Source: Azospirillum sp. TSH100
Lineage (GTDB): Bacteria > Pseudomonadota > Alphaproteobacteria > Azospirillales > Azospirillaceae
Length of the DNA stretch: 64,000 nucleotides
Direction: 5' to 3'
Assembly: GCF_004923295.1 (NCBI RefSeq)
Contig: NZ_CP039637.1
Coordinates: 620,001-684,000 of the forward strand
The translations under genes were made by a program, and so were the position numbers. The notes beneath the pieces are model-generated. The model ran no database searches, was not told the origin of the DNA, and saw nothing but the letters and a program-made list of their open reading frames with translations. Of this stretch, positions 28,613 through 39,500 are shown piece by piece; positions within the stretch are counted from its first letter, which is position 1; the number at the start of each line of letters is the position of its first letter.

Positions 28613-29824
28613 ATGGAGTCACTCAGTGGGGATGGGGCCGTGTCCGCCCTGTCCGATCGCCTCGGCGCGGTTCTGGATCGCCACATCGGCTCGGGCCGCA
28701 TCGTCGGCGCCGTGGTCGCGGTGGCGCGGGACGGGGAAACCGTCGCGGAGATCGCAGCCGGATGGTCCTGCCGCGAAGAGGCCAAGCCGGCAACGGTCGA
28801 CACCATTTTCCGCTTGGCCTCCCTGACCAAGCCGATCGTGTCCTGCGCCACCCTCGCCCTTGTGGAGCGGGGCGTGCTGTCGCTCGACGGCGCGGTCCAT
28901 GACTGGCTGCCGGATTTTCGCCCCCGCCTGCCCGACGGCACGACACCGGTCATCACCATAGCCCAGCTTCTCAGCCACAGTTCCGGGTTGGGCTACGGAT
29001 TCCTGGAGCCGCCGGACGGTCCCTATCACCGCCTCGGCGTATCGGACGGGCTCGATGCGCTGGGCGTCTCGATGGATGAGAATCTGCGTCGCATCGCGGC
29101 AGCACCCCTGCTGTTCCCGCCCGGTCGCGGCTGGTGCTATTCGGTGGCGACCGACGTTCTGGGTGCGATCGTGGAGCGGGCCTATGGCGGGACGTTGGCG
29201 GAGGCGGTGTCCGCACTGGTGACCGGCCCGCTCGGTCTGGCCGACACCGGCTTCGCGCCTGCCACCCGTGACCGCCTCAGCACCCCCTACATCGATCGCG
29301 AGCCGTCTCCCGCGGTGATGGCCGACAATGACACGCTGGCCTTCGGTCCAGGGCAGCTCAAATACGTACCGTCCCGTCTGTTCGACACCACGTCCTTCCT
29401 GTCCGGCGGCGGCGGCATGGTCGGCACTGCGCCGGACTACCTGAAGCTTCTGGAGATGCTGCGCACCGGCGGCGGCGGCATCCTGCGGCCGGAAACCGCT
29501 GCCGCCCTGACCACCCACGCGGTCGGTGAGGCCGACGTCTTCATTCCAGGACCGGGATGGGGCTTCGGTCTGGGAGTCGGTGTCGTCCGGGATCCAGTCG
29601 CCGCCGGACTGCCCCTCTCTCCGGGAAGCTGGGGCTGGTTCGGCGTTTTCGGGCTGCATTTCTGGGTCGATCCGGCGCGGCGCCTCAGCGTCGTGTCGAT
29701 GACCAACACGGCGGTCGCCGGTATGGTCGGCCCCTTCGCCGATGACCTGCGCGACGCCATCGTCGGTACGCCGACGACCGCCCAGCCGGCCAACAACTCA
29801 GCCGACAGCTCGGCCGACCGGTGA
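28613..29824 (+). CDS. Beta-lactamase-family serine hydrolase/esterase
   Basis: A 403-residue protein of the class C beta-lactamase/penicillin-binding fold used by many esterases. The nucleophile motif SxxK is SLTK in RLASLTKPIVS; the second motif YxN-type Tyr is in GWCYSVATDVLG; the C-terminal block is SWGWFGVFGLHFWVDP. No signal peptide is seen, so it is probably cytoplasmic and acts on esters rather than cell wall. I start at ATG 28613, 8 bases after AAGGA; longer readings cross the -24/-12 promoter. Co-regulation with aryl alcohol dehydrogenases suggests it releases an alcohol from an ester. Confidence 0.85.
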   Translation: MESLSGDGAVSALSDRLGAVLDRHIGSGRIVGAVVAVARDGETVAEIAAGWSCREEAKPATVDTIFRLASLTKPIVSCATLALVERGVLSLDGAVHDWLPDFRPRLPDGTTPVITIAQLLSHSSGLGYGFLEPPDGPYHRLGVSDGLDALGVSMDENLRRIAAAPLLFPPGRGWCYSVATDVLGAIVERAYGGTLAEAVSALVTGPLGLADTGFAPATRDRLSTPYIDREPSPAVMADNDTLAFGPGQLKYVPSRLFDTTSFLSGGGGMVGTAPDYLKLLEMLRTGGGGILRPETAAALTTHAVGEADVFIPGPGWGFGLGVGVVRDPVAAGLPLSPGSWGWFGVFGLHFWVDPARRLSVVSMTNTAVAGMVGPFADDLRDAIVGTPTTAQPANNSADSSADR

Positions 29825-29949
29825 CTCTCCGGCTCTGTTGATAAGTCAGCCTGCGGCTGGCTGCGGCCCGGTGCAGGGCAGCCGAGGTGGATATGCCACA
29901 TCGCCCCGGCTTTCCTCACACCAATGCCCCGATACGGCGATCGGCGGCG

Positions 29950-30702
29950 TCAGGACAGGACGATCCCACCGTCGACGTTCAGCGTCTGGCCGGTGACGAA
30001 GGCGCTGTCGTCGGAGCAGAAGAAGGCCACCGGTCCGGCGACATCCTCCGGCGCGCCGATCCGCGCCATGGCGGTCTTGGCCTTCCAGCCGTCGCGGATT
30101 GCCGGATCGTCGAGGTTCACCCGGCCCATGTCGGTCAGGATGATGCCCGGGCAGACGCAGTTGGCGGTGATGCCGAGCGGCCCGACCTCCTGCGCCAGCA
30201 CGCGGGTGAAGCCCATCACCGCGGCCTTGGAGGCGGAATAATGCGCCTGTTCCGGCGCGCCGTGCTTGCCGCCGATGGAGGCGATGTTGCAGATGCGGCC
30301 GTAGCCCTGCGCCTTCATCAGCGGCAGTACCGCCTGGGTGACGAGGAAGGTGCCCTTGGCGTTCACGTCCATCACCTGATCCCAGGCGGTTTCCGGACAG
30401 GCCTCCACAGTAGCGGCGATCAGGATGCCGGCATTGTTGACCAGCGCGTGGATGGTGCCAAGCTCCGTCACGGCGCGGTCGACCATCGCCTGCACCTCGT
30501 CCTTGGCCGACACGTCGGCGTGCAGCTCGACCACGCGGACGCCTTGTGCCCGCGCCGCCTCCGCCGTCTCGGCCAGCGCGCCGGCCTGCCGGGCGATGTC
30601 GTTCAGCGCGAGATCGAAGCCGCGCGCCGCCAGACCGAGAGCGATGGCGCGGCCGATGCCGCGGCTGGCGCCGGTGACCAGCGCGATCTTCCCCTGTGCC
30701 AT
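29950..30702 (-). CDS. Short-chain dehydrogenase/reductase (SDR), operon distal
   Basis: A 250-residue classical SDR: cofactor motif TGASRGIGRAIALG, NNAG in LVNNAGILIAA, the catalytic Ser in NIASIGGKHG and YxxxK in HYSASKAAVMG, ending in VTGQTLNVDGG. ATG at 30702 follows GAAGGAGAACAACGAT. It is the last gene of the minus-strand sugar operon, 14 bases after another SDR. The active site is complete; the substrate is likely a polyol, hydroxyketone or sugar intermediate of this pathway. Confidence 0.9.
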   Translation of the reverse strand: MAQGKIALVTGASRGIGRAIALGLAARGFDLALNDIARQAGALAETAEAARAQGVRVVELHADVSAKDEVQAMVDRAVTELGTIHALVNNAGILIAATVEACPETAWDQVMDVNAKGTFLVTQAVLPLMKAQGYGRICNIASIGGKHGAPEQAHYSASKAAVMGFTRVLAQEVGPLGITANCVCPGIILTDMGRVNLDDPAIRDGWKAKTAMARIGAPEDVAGPVAFFCSDDSAFVTGQTLNVDGGIVLS

Positions 30703-30716
30703 ATCGTTGTTCTCCT

Positions 30717-31463
30717 TCAAAAAGCGGTGTAGCCGCCGTCGACGGCCAGGACGGTTCCTGTGATGAAGCTCGCCGCGTCGGAGGCGAGGAAGGCGACGGC
30801 CAGCGCCACCTCGCGCGGTTCGCCCAGCCGGCCCATCGGCGTGGCGGCGAGCCAGCGCTCGAACCATTCCCGGCGGGAACGGCCGGCCAAAGTCAGTTCG
30901 GTGGCGGTGTAGCCGGGAGCGACGGCGTTGACCCGCACCCGGCCGGCCCATTCCACTGCCAGCGACTTGGTCAGCAGATTGACGCCCGCCTTGGCGGCGT
31001 TGTAGGCGGCCTGGGGCTGCGGATGGACGACGATCTCGCCGCACATCGAGCTTATGTTGACGACCGATCCCCTGCCCGCCTCGACCATCGGGCGGCCGAA
31101 GGCGCGGGCGGTGTGGAAGACGCCGTGCAGGTTGACGTCGATCACCCGCCGCCAGTCGGCCAGATCGACCTCAAGCGCCGGCGCGTTGTGGACGATGCCG
31201 GCGTTGTTGACGAGGATGTGCGGCACGCCGGCCTCGTCAACCAGACGGGCGGCGGTCTCCTCGGCTGCCTGCGCGTCGGTGACGTCGAGGGTATAGGCGA
31301 GACCGCCGATCTCGTCCGCCAGACGGCGGGCGGCGTCGCCGTCGCGGTCGAGGATGGCGACGCGGGCGCCGGCCTCGGTCAGGACGCGGGCGATGGACTG
31401 GCCGATGCCGACGGCCCCGCCGGTGACGACGGCGAGCCGGCCACTGAGGTCGAACTCCTTCAT
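30717..31463 (-). CDS. Short-chain dehydrogenase/reductase (SDR)
   Basis: A 248-residue SDR with TGGAVGIGQSIARVL, the cofactor Asp in VAILDRDG (NAD preference), NNAG in ILVNNAGIVHN, Ser in NISSMCGEI and YxxxK in AYNAAKAGVNL. It overlaps the FGGY kinase gene by 4 bases (ATGA), so the two products are probably needed together, for example dehydrogenation before or after phosphorylation of a ketose or polyol. Confidence 0.9.
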   Translation of the reverse strand: MKEFDLSGRLAVVTGGAVGIGQSIARVLTEAGARVAILDRDGDAARRLADEIGGLAYTLDVTDAQAAEETAARLVDEAGVPHILVNNAGIVHNAPALEVDLADWRRVIDVNLHGVFHTARAFGRPMVEAGRGSVVNISSMCGEIVVHPQPQAAYNAAKAGVNLLTKSLAVEWAGRVRVNAVAPGYTATELTLAGRSRREWFERWLAATPMGRLGEPREVALAVAFLASDAASFITGTVLAVDGGYTAF

Positions 31464-32977
31464 GCCAGGCGCTCCCGCGCCGGAACCGGCCCGTTCAGTA
31501 CGCCCTTCAGCGCCGGGTAGAGGGCGAGGTAACGCTGGTAGATCTCTTCGTAGAGGGCGGATTCGCGCGGGCGCGGCTCGATGCTGGTGCCGGAGCGGAC
31601 CATCGCGGCGATGCCCTCGTCGATGCTGGCGAAGCGGCCGGCGCCATGGGCGGCCAGCACCGCCGAACCGGTGGATGGCGCGTCGGCGGAGGCCGGGATG
31701 CGCACCGGCAGGCCGGCGGTGTCGGCGTGGATCTGCATCCACAGCTGCGAGGCGGTGGCGCCGCCGCCGACCGTGATCTCGGTCGAGCTGTAGCCGCCGG
31801 CCTTGAAGGCGTCGAGGATGGCGCGGGTGCCGAAGCCGATGCCCTCGATGATCGCGCGGAAGACGTGATGCGGCTCATGGGCCAGCGTCAGCCCGACGAT
31901 GGCGCCGCGGCTGAGCGGGTCGGTGTAGGGGGTGCGGTTGCCCTGGAAATGGTCGAGCACCAGCAGCCCGTCCGATCCCGGTTCCAGCGCCGCCGCCTTG
32001 GCGTTCAGCGCGGCGAGGTCGAACGTGCCGCCGCTGAAGCGGCGCAGCCAGTTGACGATGGAGCCGGTGGAGGTCTGGCCGCCCTCGACGATCCAGCGGC
32101 CGGGATAGACGATGTCGGGATAGCTGCCCCAGACGCCGGGGGCATGCAGCGGCGCCTCGGTGACGCCGAATTGCAGGTGCGAGGATCCGGTGATCAGCGC
32201 CAGTTGCCCCGGCTGGGCGACGCCGAGCCCGATCATGCCGATCAACGCGTCCGCCCCGCCCTGCACCAGCTTGACCGACGGCCGCAGACCGAGGGTGGCG
32301 GCGGCTTCGGCCGTCAGCGTGCCGACCACCTCGCCAGGGGCCAGCACGCGGGCCGGCCATTTGCCCTCAAGCTCTTCGAGGTCGAGCGCCTTGAGGATGC
32401 CGCGAGCCCAGCCGCCGTCGCGGCTGGAGTAGTGCCAGCGCAGGCCGGCATTGTCGAGGCTGGCCACCCGTTCGCCGGTTAGGCGCAGAGTGAGGAAATC
32501 CTGGTATTCGCAGATGGTGTGGGCGGCGGCGAAGACCGCCGGCTCGTTCCGCTTCAGCCACAGCGCCTTGGGGATCATCCACTCGGCCGAGACCGGGCCG
32601 CGCCCGGCGCCGTTGATCTTCAGCGCCGGATCTCCAGTGGCGAGCACCGCCTCCGCCTCGGCATGGGCGCGCACATCCATCCAGAGCAGCGCCGGGCGCA
32701 GCGCCCGGCCGTCGGCGTCGAGCGCCACGACGGTGCAGCAGGTGGTGGCGAAGCACATCGCCTCGATGTCGGTGGCGTCGATGCCGGCATCGGCGACGGC
32801 GCCGCGGGTGGCGTCGGTCAGCGCCCGCCACCAGTCCTCCGGATCCTGTTCCGCCCTGGCGCCGGGACCGAACTGCGTCTGGTAGGCGACGGCCTTCTGG
32901 CCAAGGCAGCGTCCGGACAGGTCGTAGATGCGCGCCCGCAGGCTTTCGGTGCCGCCATCGGCGGTCAGGTAATACAT
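31460..32977 (-). CDS. FGGY-family carbohydrate kinase
   Basis: A 505-residue kinase. The N-terminal phosphate-binding segment is TADGGTESLRARIYD, WMDVRAHAEAE fits the sugar-binding strand, GGADALIGMIGLG holds the catalytic Asp, and GGGATASQLWMQIHADTAG is the C-terminal FGGY signature region. Length is typical of pentulokinase/ribulokinase relatives. It phosphorylates a ketose or polyol in the cytoplasm, which one is not readable. A repeat-rich 210-base gap separates it from the AhpD-like gene upstream on the same strand. Confidence 0.88.
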   Translation of the reverse strand: MYYLTADGGTESLRARIYDLSGRCLGQKAVAYQTQFGPGARAEQDPEDWWRALTDATRGAVADAGIDATDIEAMCFATTCCTVVALDADGRALRPALLWMDVRAHAEAEAVLATGDPALKINGAGRGPVSAEWMIPKALWLKRNEPAVFAAAHTICEYQDFLTLRLTGERVASLDNAGLRWHYSSRDGGWARGILKALDLEELEGKWPARVLAPGEVVGTLTAEAAATLGLRPSVKLVQGGADALIGMIGLGVAQPGQLALITGSSHLQFGVTEAPLHAPGVWGSYPDIVYPGRWIVEGGQTSTGSIVNWLRRFSGGTFDLAALNAKAAALEPGSDGLLVLDHFQGNRTPYTDPLSRGAIVGLTLAHEPHHVFRAIIEGIGFGTRAILDAFKAGGYSSTEITVGGGATASQLWMQIHADTAGLPVRIPASADAPSTGSAVLAAHGAGRFASIDEGIAAMVRSGTSIEPRPRESALYEEIYQRYLALYPALKGVLNGPVPARERLA

Positions 32978-33037
32978 TCCCTTTTCCTCCCTGAAGACAC
33001 GCAGCCCTTTGCGGACCGCTTTTATGGACGCCGATAT

Positions 33038-33177
33038 CCCCTCTCCCCCCGGGGAGAGGGTTAGGGTGAGGGGGACGCGTGGCGGTACTTTACCGAGAAT
33101 CCACCCTGTGCATCCCCCTCACCCCGACCCTCTCCCCGGGGGGGAGAGGGGGAAAGTGCCGGGGGGGGAGAGGGGGA
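33038..33177. repeat. Inverted pair of C/G-rich palindromic repeats
   Basis: One unit (33038-33075) reads CCCTCTCC..GGAGAGGG followed by TTAGGGTGAGGGGG; its near-exact complement lies at 33113-33151, and a partial third unit follows to 33177. The same pair occurs inside the guanidine carboxylase gene at about 51896-52043. Such REP-like units with [11 protein letters not shown]-coding potential are scattered in many proteobacteria. Here it sits between two genes of one operon and may form a strong hairpin in the transcript. Confidence 0.85.
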
Positions 33178-33187
33178 TTTTCTCCCC

Positions 33188-33523
33188 TCAGCCGAGCGAG
33201 CGGAACGCCGCCAACGCCTTGCCCGCATACATCACGGCGGGACCGCCGCCCATCTCGACCGCGACCTCCAGCGCCTCGACAAGTTCCGCCTCGGCGGCGC
33301 CGTGCCGGCGGGCGGCATCGACATGGTAGAGGATGCAATCCTCGCAACGGGTGGCGACGGAGATCGCCACCGCCATCAGCTCCTTTTGCGCTGGCGTGAA
33401 GGCCCCGGCGGCACTCGCCGCCCGGCTGACCTCGGCGAAGCCCTTCATCAGGGCGGGGGACGCCTTGGCGAAGGCGCCGAGCCGCGCCTTCGCCGCCGCC
33501 AGACCGGTCTTTGCGTCATCCAT
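33188..33523 (-). CDS. AhpD-like carboxymuconolactone decarboxylase-family protein
   Basis: A 111-residue protein of the CMD/AhpD fold. The redox motif is CEDCILYHVDAARRHGA (CxxC followed by His), which indicates a thiol-active AhpD-like peroxidase or reductase rather than a true decarboxylase. Helical pattern and length match. It overlaps the E2 gene by 8 bases. AhpD-type proteins can take electrons from lipoyl groups of 2-oxoacid dehydrogenase complexes, so its place next to a lipoyl E2 gene is suggestive. Confidence 0.85.
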   Translation of the reverse strand: MDDAKTGLAAAKARLGAFAKASPALMKGFAEVSRAASAAGAFTPAQKELMAVAISVATRCEDCILYHVDAARRHGAAEAELVEALEVAVEMGGGPAVMYAGKALAAFRSLG

Positions 33524-34805
33524 GCTGGGTCTCCTCGTCGATCAGGGCCGCGACCTCGCGCGGCGCGTCCCATTGCGGCATGTGGCCGGACGGCAGGAAA
33601 TGTGCCGCCACGCGCGGCGGCAAATTGAGCGCGTCGGTCGCGGACACGATGCGGTCGTCCAGGCCGAAGACGGCACGGACGGGAATGCGCTCCGCCAGTT
33701 CCGCCAGCGGGCGCAGCAGGTCGATGCGCTGGCGTCCGTCGGCGGTGGCGAGCGCCGTGGCCAGCGTGCGCAGGCGTCCCCGGCCCATCTCGCGCGCCAT
33801 GGCGGCAAGCGCGGCGTCGGACAGCTGGCCGCCGCGCGGTCCAAGCAGGCGCAGCAGATGCGACACCTCGCCGGTGGTTTCCGCCGCCGCCATGCCATGG
33901 ACGAAGTCGGCGCCGATCCTCGGCCCGCAGCCGGCGGGGGTGAGCAGCACGAGGCGCGCCACCCGGCCGCCGAGCCGGCGGGCGGCGTGGACGGCGGCGG
34001 CGGCGCCCAGCGAATGGCCGACCAGCACCAGCGGTCCGGGCAGGCTCTCCGCCAGCGCCATCACCGCGGCGGCCAGCCCGTCCACATCCGCCGCCTCAAT
34101 GGCGGTGGCACCATGGCCGGGCAGGTCGGGCATCACCACGCGCTTGCCGGAGCGGGCGAGACCGGAGGCCAGATTGGCCCAGGCGCTGCGGTCTCCGGCA
34201 AAGCCATGGACCAGCAGATGCACCGGCCCCGTGATCCCGGCCTGCGCATAGGCCAGCCGGCCGGCCGGCGTGTCGAGCCAGCACAGGTCGGCCGGCGCCG
34301 GGCCGGCCGAACCGGCGGCATTCTCGACATCGGCACGCTCGATCCGGCCACGGCGCCCGCTGCCATGGAGAGTCTCCAGGGCGACGCCGTGCTGGCGGGC
34401 CAACCGCCTTGCGGTCGGGGTGGCGCGCAGCCGGTCGTCGGATGAGCGTTCCGGAGCCGGCGTGCCGGCAGTGTTGGAGCGGGCGTCGGCTTCCGCCGGC
34501 GCCGGCTCCTTCGCGGCGGCGGGTTCGTCCTCGTCGGGCAGCGCGGCGGACCAGTCCTCGGTCGAGGTGACGGCGACACGGGCGATCGGGGCGCCGACCG
34601 GCACGCGGTCGCCAGCCGACACCAGCGTTTCATCAAGGCGACCGTCGCCGAGCGCCGGATATTCGACGACGGTCTTGTCGGTCTCCAGCTCCAGGATGGC
34701 GTCGCCACGGCGGAACTGCTGTCCCGGCTCGACCAGCCAGCCGACGATGACGCCCTCCTCCATCGTCTCCCCCAGCCGGGGCATGGTCAGCGTGAGCGTG
34801 GTCAT
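33516..34805 (-). CDS. acoC: Acetoin dehydrogenase E2-like protein (lipoyl domain plus alpha/beta hydrolase)
   Basis: A 429-residue protein: lipoyl domain at residues 1-80 with the lipoylated Lys in ELETDKTVVEYPA, a linker, an E3-binding domain (RATPTARRLARQHGVAL) and an alpha/beta hydrolase with GHSLGAAAAVH nucleophile elbow, Asp in FGLDDRIV and His in SGHMPQWD. This architecture, with a hydrolase fold in place of the usual acyltransferase, is that of AcoC in acetoin dehydrogenase complexes. It would receive an acyl group from the E1 and pass it to CoA. No E3 gene is present nearby, so a housekeeping one must serve. Confidence 0.9.
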   Translation of the reverse strand: MTTLTLTMPRLGETMEEGVIVGWLVEPGQQFRRGDAILELETDKTVVEYPALGDGRLDETLVSAGDRVPVGAPIARVAVTSTEDWSAALPDEDEPAAAKEPAPAEADARSNTAGTPAPERSSDDRLRATPTARRLARQHGVALETLHGSGRRGRIERADVENAAGSAGPAPADLCWLDTPAGRLAYAQAGITGPVHLLVHGFAGDRSAWANLASGLARSGKRVVMPDLPGHGATAIEAADVDGLAAAVMALAESLPGPLVLVGHSLGAAAAVHAARRLGGRVARLVLLTPAGCGPRIGADFVHGMAAAETTGEVSHLLRLLGPRGGQLSDAALAAMAREMGRGRLRTLATALATADGRQRIDLLRPLAELAERIPVRAVFGLDDRIVSATDALNLPPRVAAHFLPSGHMPQWDAPREVAALIDEETQHG

Positions 34806-35797
34806 GCCGCCACCCGTCCGGCCAGCATCCGGAGGGCGGTGTCGGCGATCAGCTGCGGGCCGGGCACCGATCCAGCTTCCAGCGCGGTGGACACCGAGAT
34901 CGGGATGTCCTCCCCGGCGACGCGGACCACCGGATCCTCAAGGAAGTCGAAGCATTCCTCGGTGATGCGCGCCGACAGCTCGGCGGCGACACCGGCGGTC
35001 ATCACGCCCTCGCTGACCACCATGGCGCGGCCGGTGCGCTCGACATGGGCGCGGATGGTGTCGAAATCGAGCGGGTTCAGCGTGCGGATGTCGATCACCG
35101 TCGCCTCGACGCCCCGGGCCGACAGCTGGCGCGCCGCCTCCAGGCAGTAATGAAGCTGGCGGGAATAGGTGACGATGACCAGATCGCGCCCCTCGCGCCG
35201 CACCGCCGCCTTGCCCCAGGCCAGCGGTTCGGCGTCGAGGTCTACGGTCTCCTTCATGGTGTAGAGCGCCTTGTGCTCGATGAAGACGACCGGGTCGGGC
35301 TTGGTCAGCGCCATGCGCAGCAGACTATAGGCGTCGGCCACCGTGGCGGGCATCGCCAGCCGCAGGCCCGGCGTATGCATCACATAGGCTTCCAGGCTCT
35401 GGCTGTGCTGGGCGCCGGCCGAGCGGCCGGTGCCGCCCTGGGTGCGCAGAACCATCGGAACGCCGATCTGGCCGCCGAACATGTAGCGGATCTTGGCGGC
35501 CTGGTTGGCGAGCTGATCCATGGTCATGCCGATGAAATCGACATACATCAGCTCCGCCACCGGGCGCAGGCCGGTCATCGCCGCACCGACCGCGGCGCCG
35601 ACGATGGCCGGTTCGGAGATCGGCGTGTCGATCACCCGCTCCGCCCCGAACTCCTTGATCAGATCCTTGGTGACGCCATAGGCGCCGCCATAGCGGCCGA
35701 CCTCCTCGCCGAGGATCACCACGTCCGGGTTTTCGGTCATCGCGTCGGCCAGCGCCTTGCGCAGGGCGTCGCGATAGGTCAGTTCCTGAAGTGTCAT
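34802..35797 (-). CDS. acoB: Acetoin dehydrogenase-like E1 beta subunit
   Basis: A 331-residue transketolase-like subunit. TYRDALRKALADAM, ILGEEVGRYGGAYG (cofactor-activating Glu), RTQGGTGRSAGAQHSQS and VVSEGVMTAGVAAE are standard for E1 beta proteins of acetoin/pyruvate dehydrogenase complexes. It overlaps the E2 gene by 4 bases and follows the alpha subunit by 11 bases. With the alpha subunit it forms the thiamine-diphosphate enzyme that cleaves an acyloin. Confidence 0.92.
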   Translation of the reverse strand: MTLQELTYRDALRKALADAMTENPDVVILGEEVGRYGGAYGVTKDLIKEFGAERVIDTPISEPAIVGAAVGAAMTGLRPVAELMYVDFIGMTMDQLANQAAKIRYMFGGQIGVPMVLRTQGGTGRSAGAQHSQSLEAYVMHTPGLRLAMPATVADAYSLLRMALTKPDPVVFIEHKALYTMKETVDLDAEPLAWGKAAVRREGRDLVIVTYSRQLHYCLEAARQLSARGVEATVIDIRTLNPLDFDTIRAHVERTGRAMVVSEGVMTAGVAAELSARITEECFDFLEDPVVRVAGEDIPISVSTALEAGSVPGPQLIADTALRMLAGRVAA

Positions 35798-35808
35798 TCT
35801 GGGTCTCC

Positions 35809-36882
35809 TCAGTCCCGCGCCAGAACGCGGTCGATGCGGGCGCGCACCGGTTCGGGTTCGGGTTCCTCGGGCGCATAGACGTCGCGGAACATCGAGGCGA
35901 GCGGCGGTTCCGTCTGCGCCACGGTGAAGTCGATGGTCGCGTCCATCTCGGCGCCGATCTCCGTATCCAGCCGGTCCAGTTCGGCTTCGGCCTCCAGACC
36001 GCGCTCGATCAGGGCCGCGCGGGCGAAGGCGACCGGATCCTGGCGGCGACCGGCCTCCTCCTCCGCCGGGTCGCGGTAGGGCGACTTGTCCTTGCGGGCA
36101 TGGCCGTAGAAGCGGTAGCAGGACACCGCCAGGAAGGCGGGCTTGCCGGCCCGCGCCCCTTCGACCAGCCGTTCGGCGGCCTCGGCCACCGCCTCGACGT
36201 CGAGGCCGTCCACCGTCTCCGCCGCGAGGCCGAAGGCGGCGGCGCGTTCGTGCAGGTTGGGGTTGGCGGTCGCCTGGGCGATGTTGGTGCCCATGCCGTA
36301 CTGGTTGTTGACGCAGACGAAGACGCAGGGCAGGCCCCACAGGGCGGCCATGTTCATGCTCTCGTACAGGATGCCCTGGCCGGTGGCGCCGTCGCCGAAG
36401 AAGGCGACGCTGACGGCGCCGGTCTTGTGGTGGCGGGCGGAGAGGCCGGCGCCGACCACCGCCGGGATGCCGCCACCGACGATGGCGTTGGCGCCGAGAT
36501 GGCCCAGCCCCATGTCGGCGATGTGCATCGACCCGCCCTTGCCGTGGCAATATCCGGCTTCCTTGCCGCCGATCTCCGCCATCATGCGGGCCGGGTCGGC
36601 GCCGCGGGCGAGGAAGATGCCGTGGCCGCGGTGGTGGGTGGTGAAGCTGTCGCCGTCGCGCAAGTGGGCGCAGACACCGGCGGCGGCACTCTCCTCGCCG
36701 ATGGACAGGTGCAGCATGGAGCCGGCCGACTGGCCGCGGACGAACAGTTCGCCCACGCGCTCCTCGAAGGTGCGGATCCGGCGCATCGTCCGGTAGAGTT
36801 CGGGAAGGCGCGTGTTGGCGCCCGCCCCGACCCGGCCCACCCGATTGCGGCCCGCCTCGGCCTGGAGGTCAGCCTCGTACAT
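35809..36882 (-). CDS. acoA: Acetoin dehydrogenase-like E1 alpha subunit
   Basis: A 357-residue thiamine-diphosphate subunit. The cofactor motif begins at GDGATGQGILYESMN and ends in NNQYG; the phosphorylation-loop-like region YCHGKGGSMHIAD and the GANAIVGGGIPAVVGAG segment are typical. ATG 36882 follows CGGAG by 8 bases; an in-frame TTG at 36900 is less likely. It is 14 bases from the sugar permease gene, so import and cleavage are on one transcript. That context differs from ordinary acetoin operons. Confidence 0.92.
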   Translation of the reverse strand: MYEADLQAEAGRNRVGRVGAGANTRLPELYRTMRRIRTFEERVGELFVRGQSAGSMLHLSIGEESAAAGVCAHLRDGDSFTTHHRGHGIFLARGADPARMMAEIGGKEAGYCHGKGGSMHIADMGLGHLGANAIVGGGIPAVVGAGLSARHHKTGAVSVAFFGDGATGQGILYESMNMAALWGLPCVFVCVNNQYGMGTNIAQATANPNLHERAAAFGLAAETVDGLDVEAVAEAAERLVEGARAGKPAFLAVSCYRFYGHARKDKSPYRDPAEEEAGRRQDPVAFARAALIERGLEAEAELDRLDTEIGAEMDATIDFTVAQTEPPLASMFRDVYAPEEPEPEPVRARIDRVLARD

Positions 36883-36896
36883 CGAAGACTCCGATT

Positions 36897-37882
36897 TCAA
36901 AGAAGGTTGAGCTTGGTGCTGCGCGAGACGACGGCGACGGCGGCAAGGATGATGACGCCCTTCACGATCGCCTGGATGTAGGTGTCCATGCCCATCAGGT
37001 TGAGGCCGTTGTTGATGACCCCGATGAAGAGCGCGCCGAAGAAGGTGCCGAGCACGGTGGCCGTGCCCGGCCGGAACATGGTCATGCCGATGAAGACCGT
37101 CGCCAGCCCGTCCAGCAGGTAGCGCTCGCCGGCATTGGGCTGGCCGGAGCCGAGCCGGGCGGCGAGCAGCGTGCCGGCCATCACCGCGAAGAGGGAACAG
37201 ACGACGAGGGCTGCGGCGCGGTACTTGCGCACGCGGATGCCGGACAGCTCCGCCGCCTTCTGGTTGCCGCCGACGGCGTAGATGTAGCGGCCGAAGATCG
37301 TCCGCTCCATGACGAACCAGGCGACCAGCACGGCGGCCAGCATGAAGAAGGCGAGGACCGGGATGCCGGCGACGCGCCCCTGGCCGAGCCAGAGATAGAC
37401 CTCGTCCAGCCCGCCATAGATCGCCCGGCCGCCGGTCATCAGGAAGTTGATGCCGTAGAGGATGGAGCCGACGGCCAGAGTCGCGATCAGCGACGGGATG
37501 CCGACCAGCGTGACGAGGATGGCGTTGGCCGCCCCGACCGCCAGCCCGGCGCCGAGCCCGGCCAGCAAAGCGAGCGGAAGCGGCACGCCCTTGACCAGCA
37601 GCAGCGGCACCAGCACGCCGGCAAGGCCGACGGTGTAGCCGACCGACAGATCCATCTCGCGGGCGGCGAAGCCGAAGGTCAGGCCGGCGCCGACGATGGT
37701 CAGCATCGAGATCTGCTGCGCGATGTTCAGCAGGTTCTGCCCGGTCAGGAAGCGGTCGACGCCAAACGAGAAGACCAGGAACATGGCGACCAGTACGACC
37801 AGCGTGCTGTAGCGCTGGACATGCTCCTTGCGCAGCCCGAACAGCCGGTCATGGCTGGGGAGGGATCCGGTGGCGGTGTCGG

Positions 37883-37886
<4 letters not shown>
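36897..37886 (-). CDS. Sugar ABC transporter permease (RbsC type)
   Basis: A 329-residue inner-membrane permease with about nine spans; the family signatures TIVGAGLTFGFAAREMDLSVGYTVGLAG and FGRYIYAVGGNQKAAELSGIRV are clear. It starts within the stop of the ATPase gene (4-base overlap). It carries the substrate delivered by the binding protein at 39501. Confidence 0.92.
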
Positions 37887-39421
<1,535 letters not shown>

Positions 39422-39500
39422 GGCGACCTCCAAGGAATGAAGCCTGCCGCCGCCGGCCCGGACGCGGAGGGATCCGCCATCGCGGGTCGGCGGCACCCGG

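Noticed and set aside
28613-29824. Antibiotic-resistance beta-lactamase
   Set aside because: No signal peptide is seen, the gene has a sigma-54 promoter beside an aromatic activator, and esterases share the same SxxK fold.
33188-33523. 4-carboxymuconolactone decarboxylase of the protocatechuate pathway
   Set aside because: The CxxC-x3-H motif marks an AhpD-like thiol protein, and no beta-ketoadipate genes are nearby.
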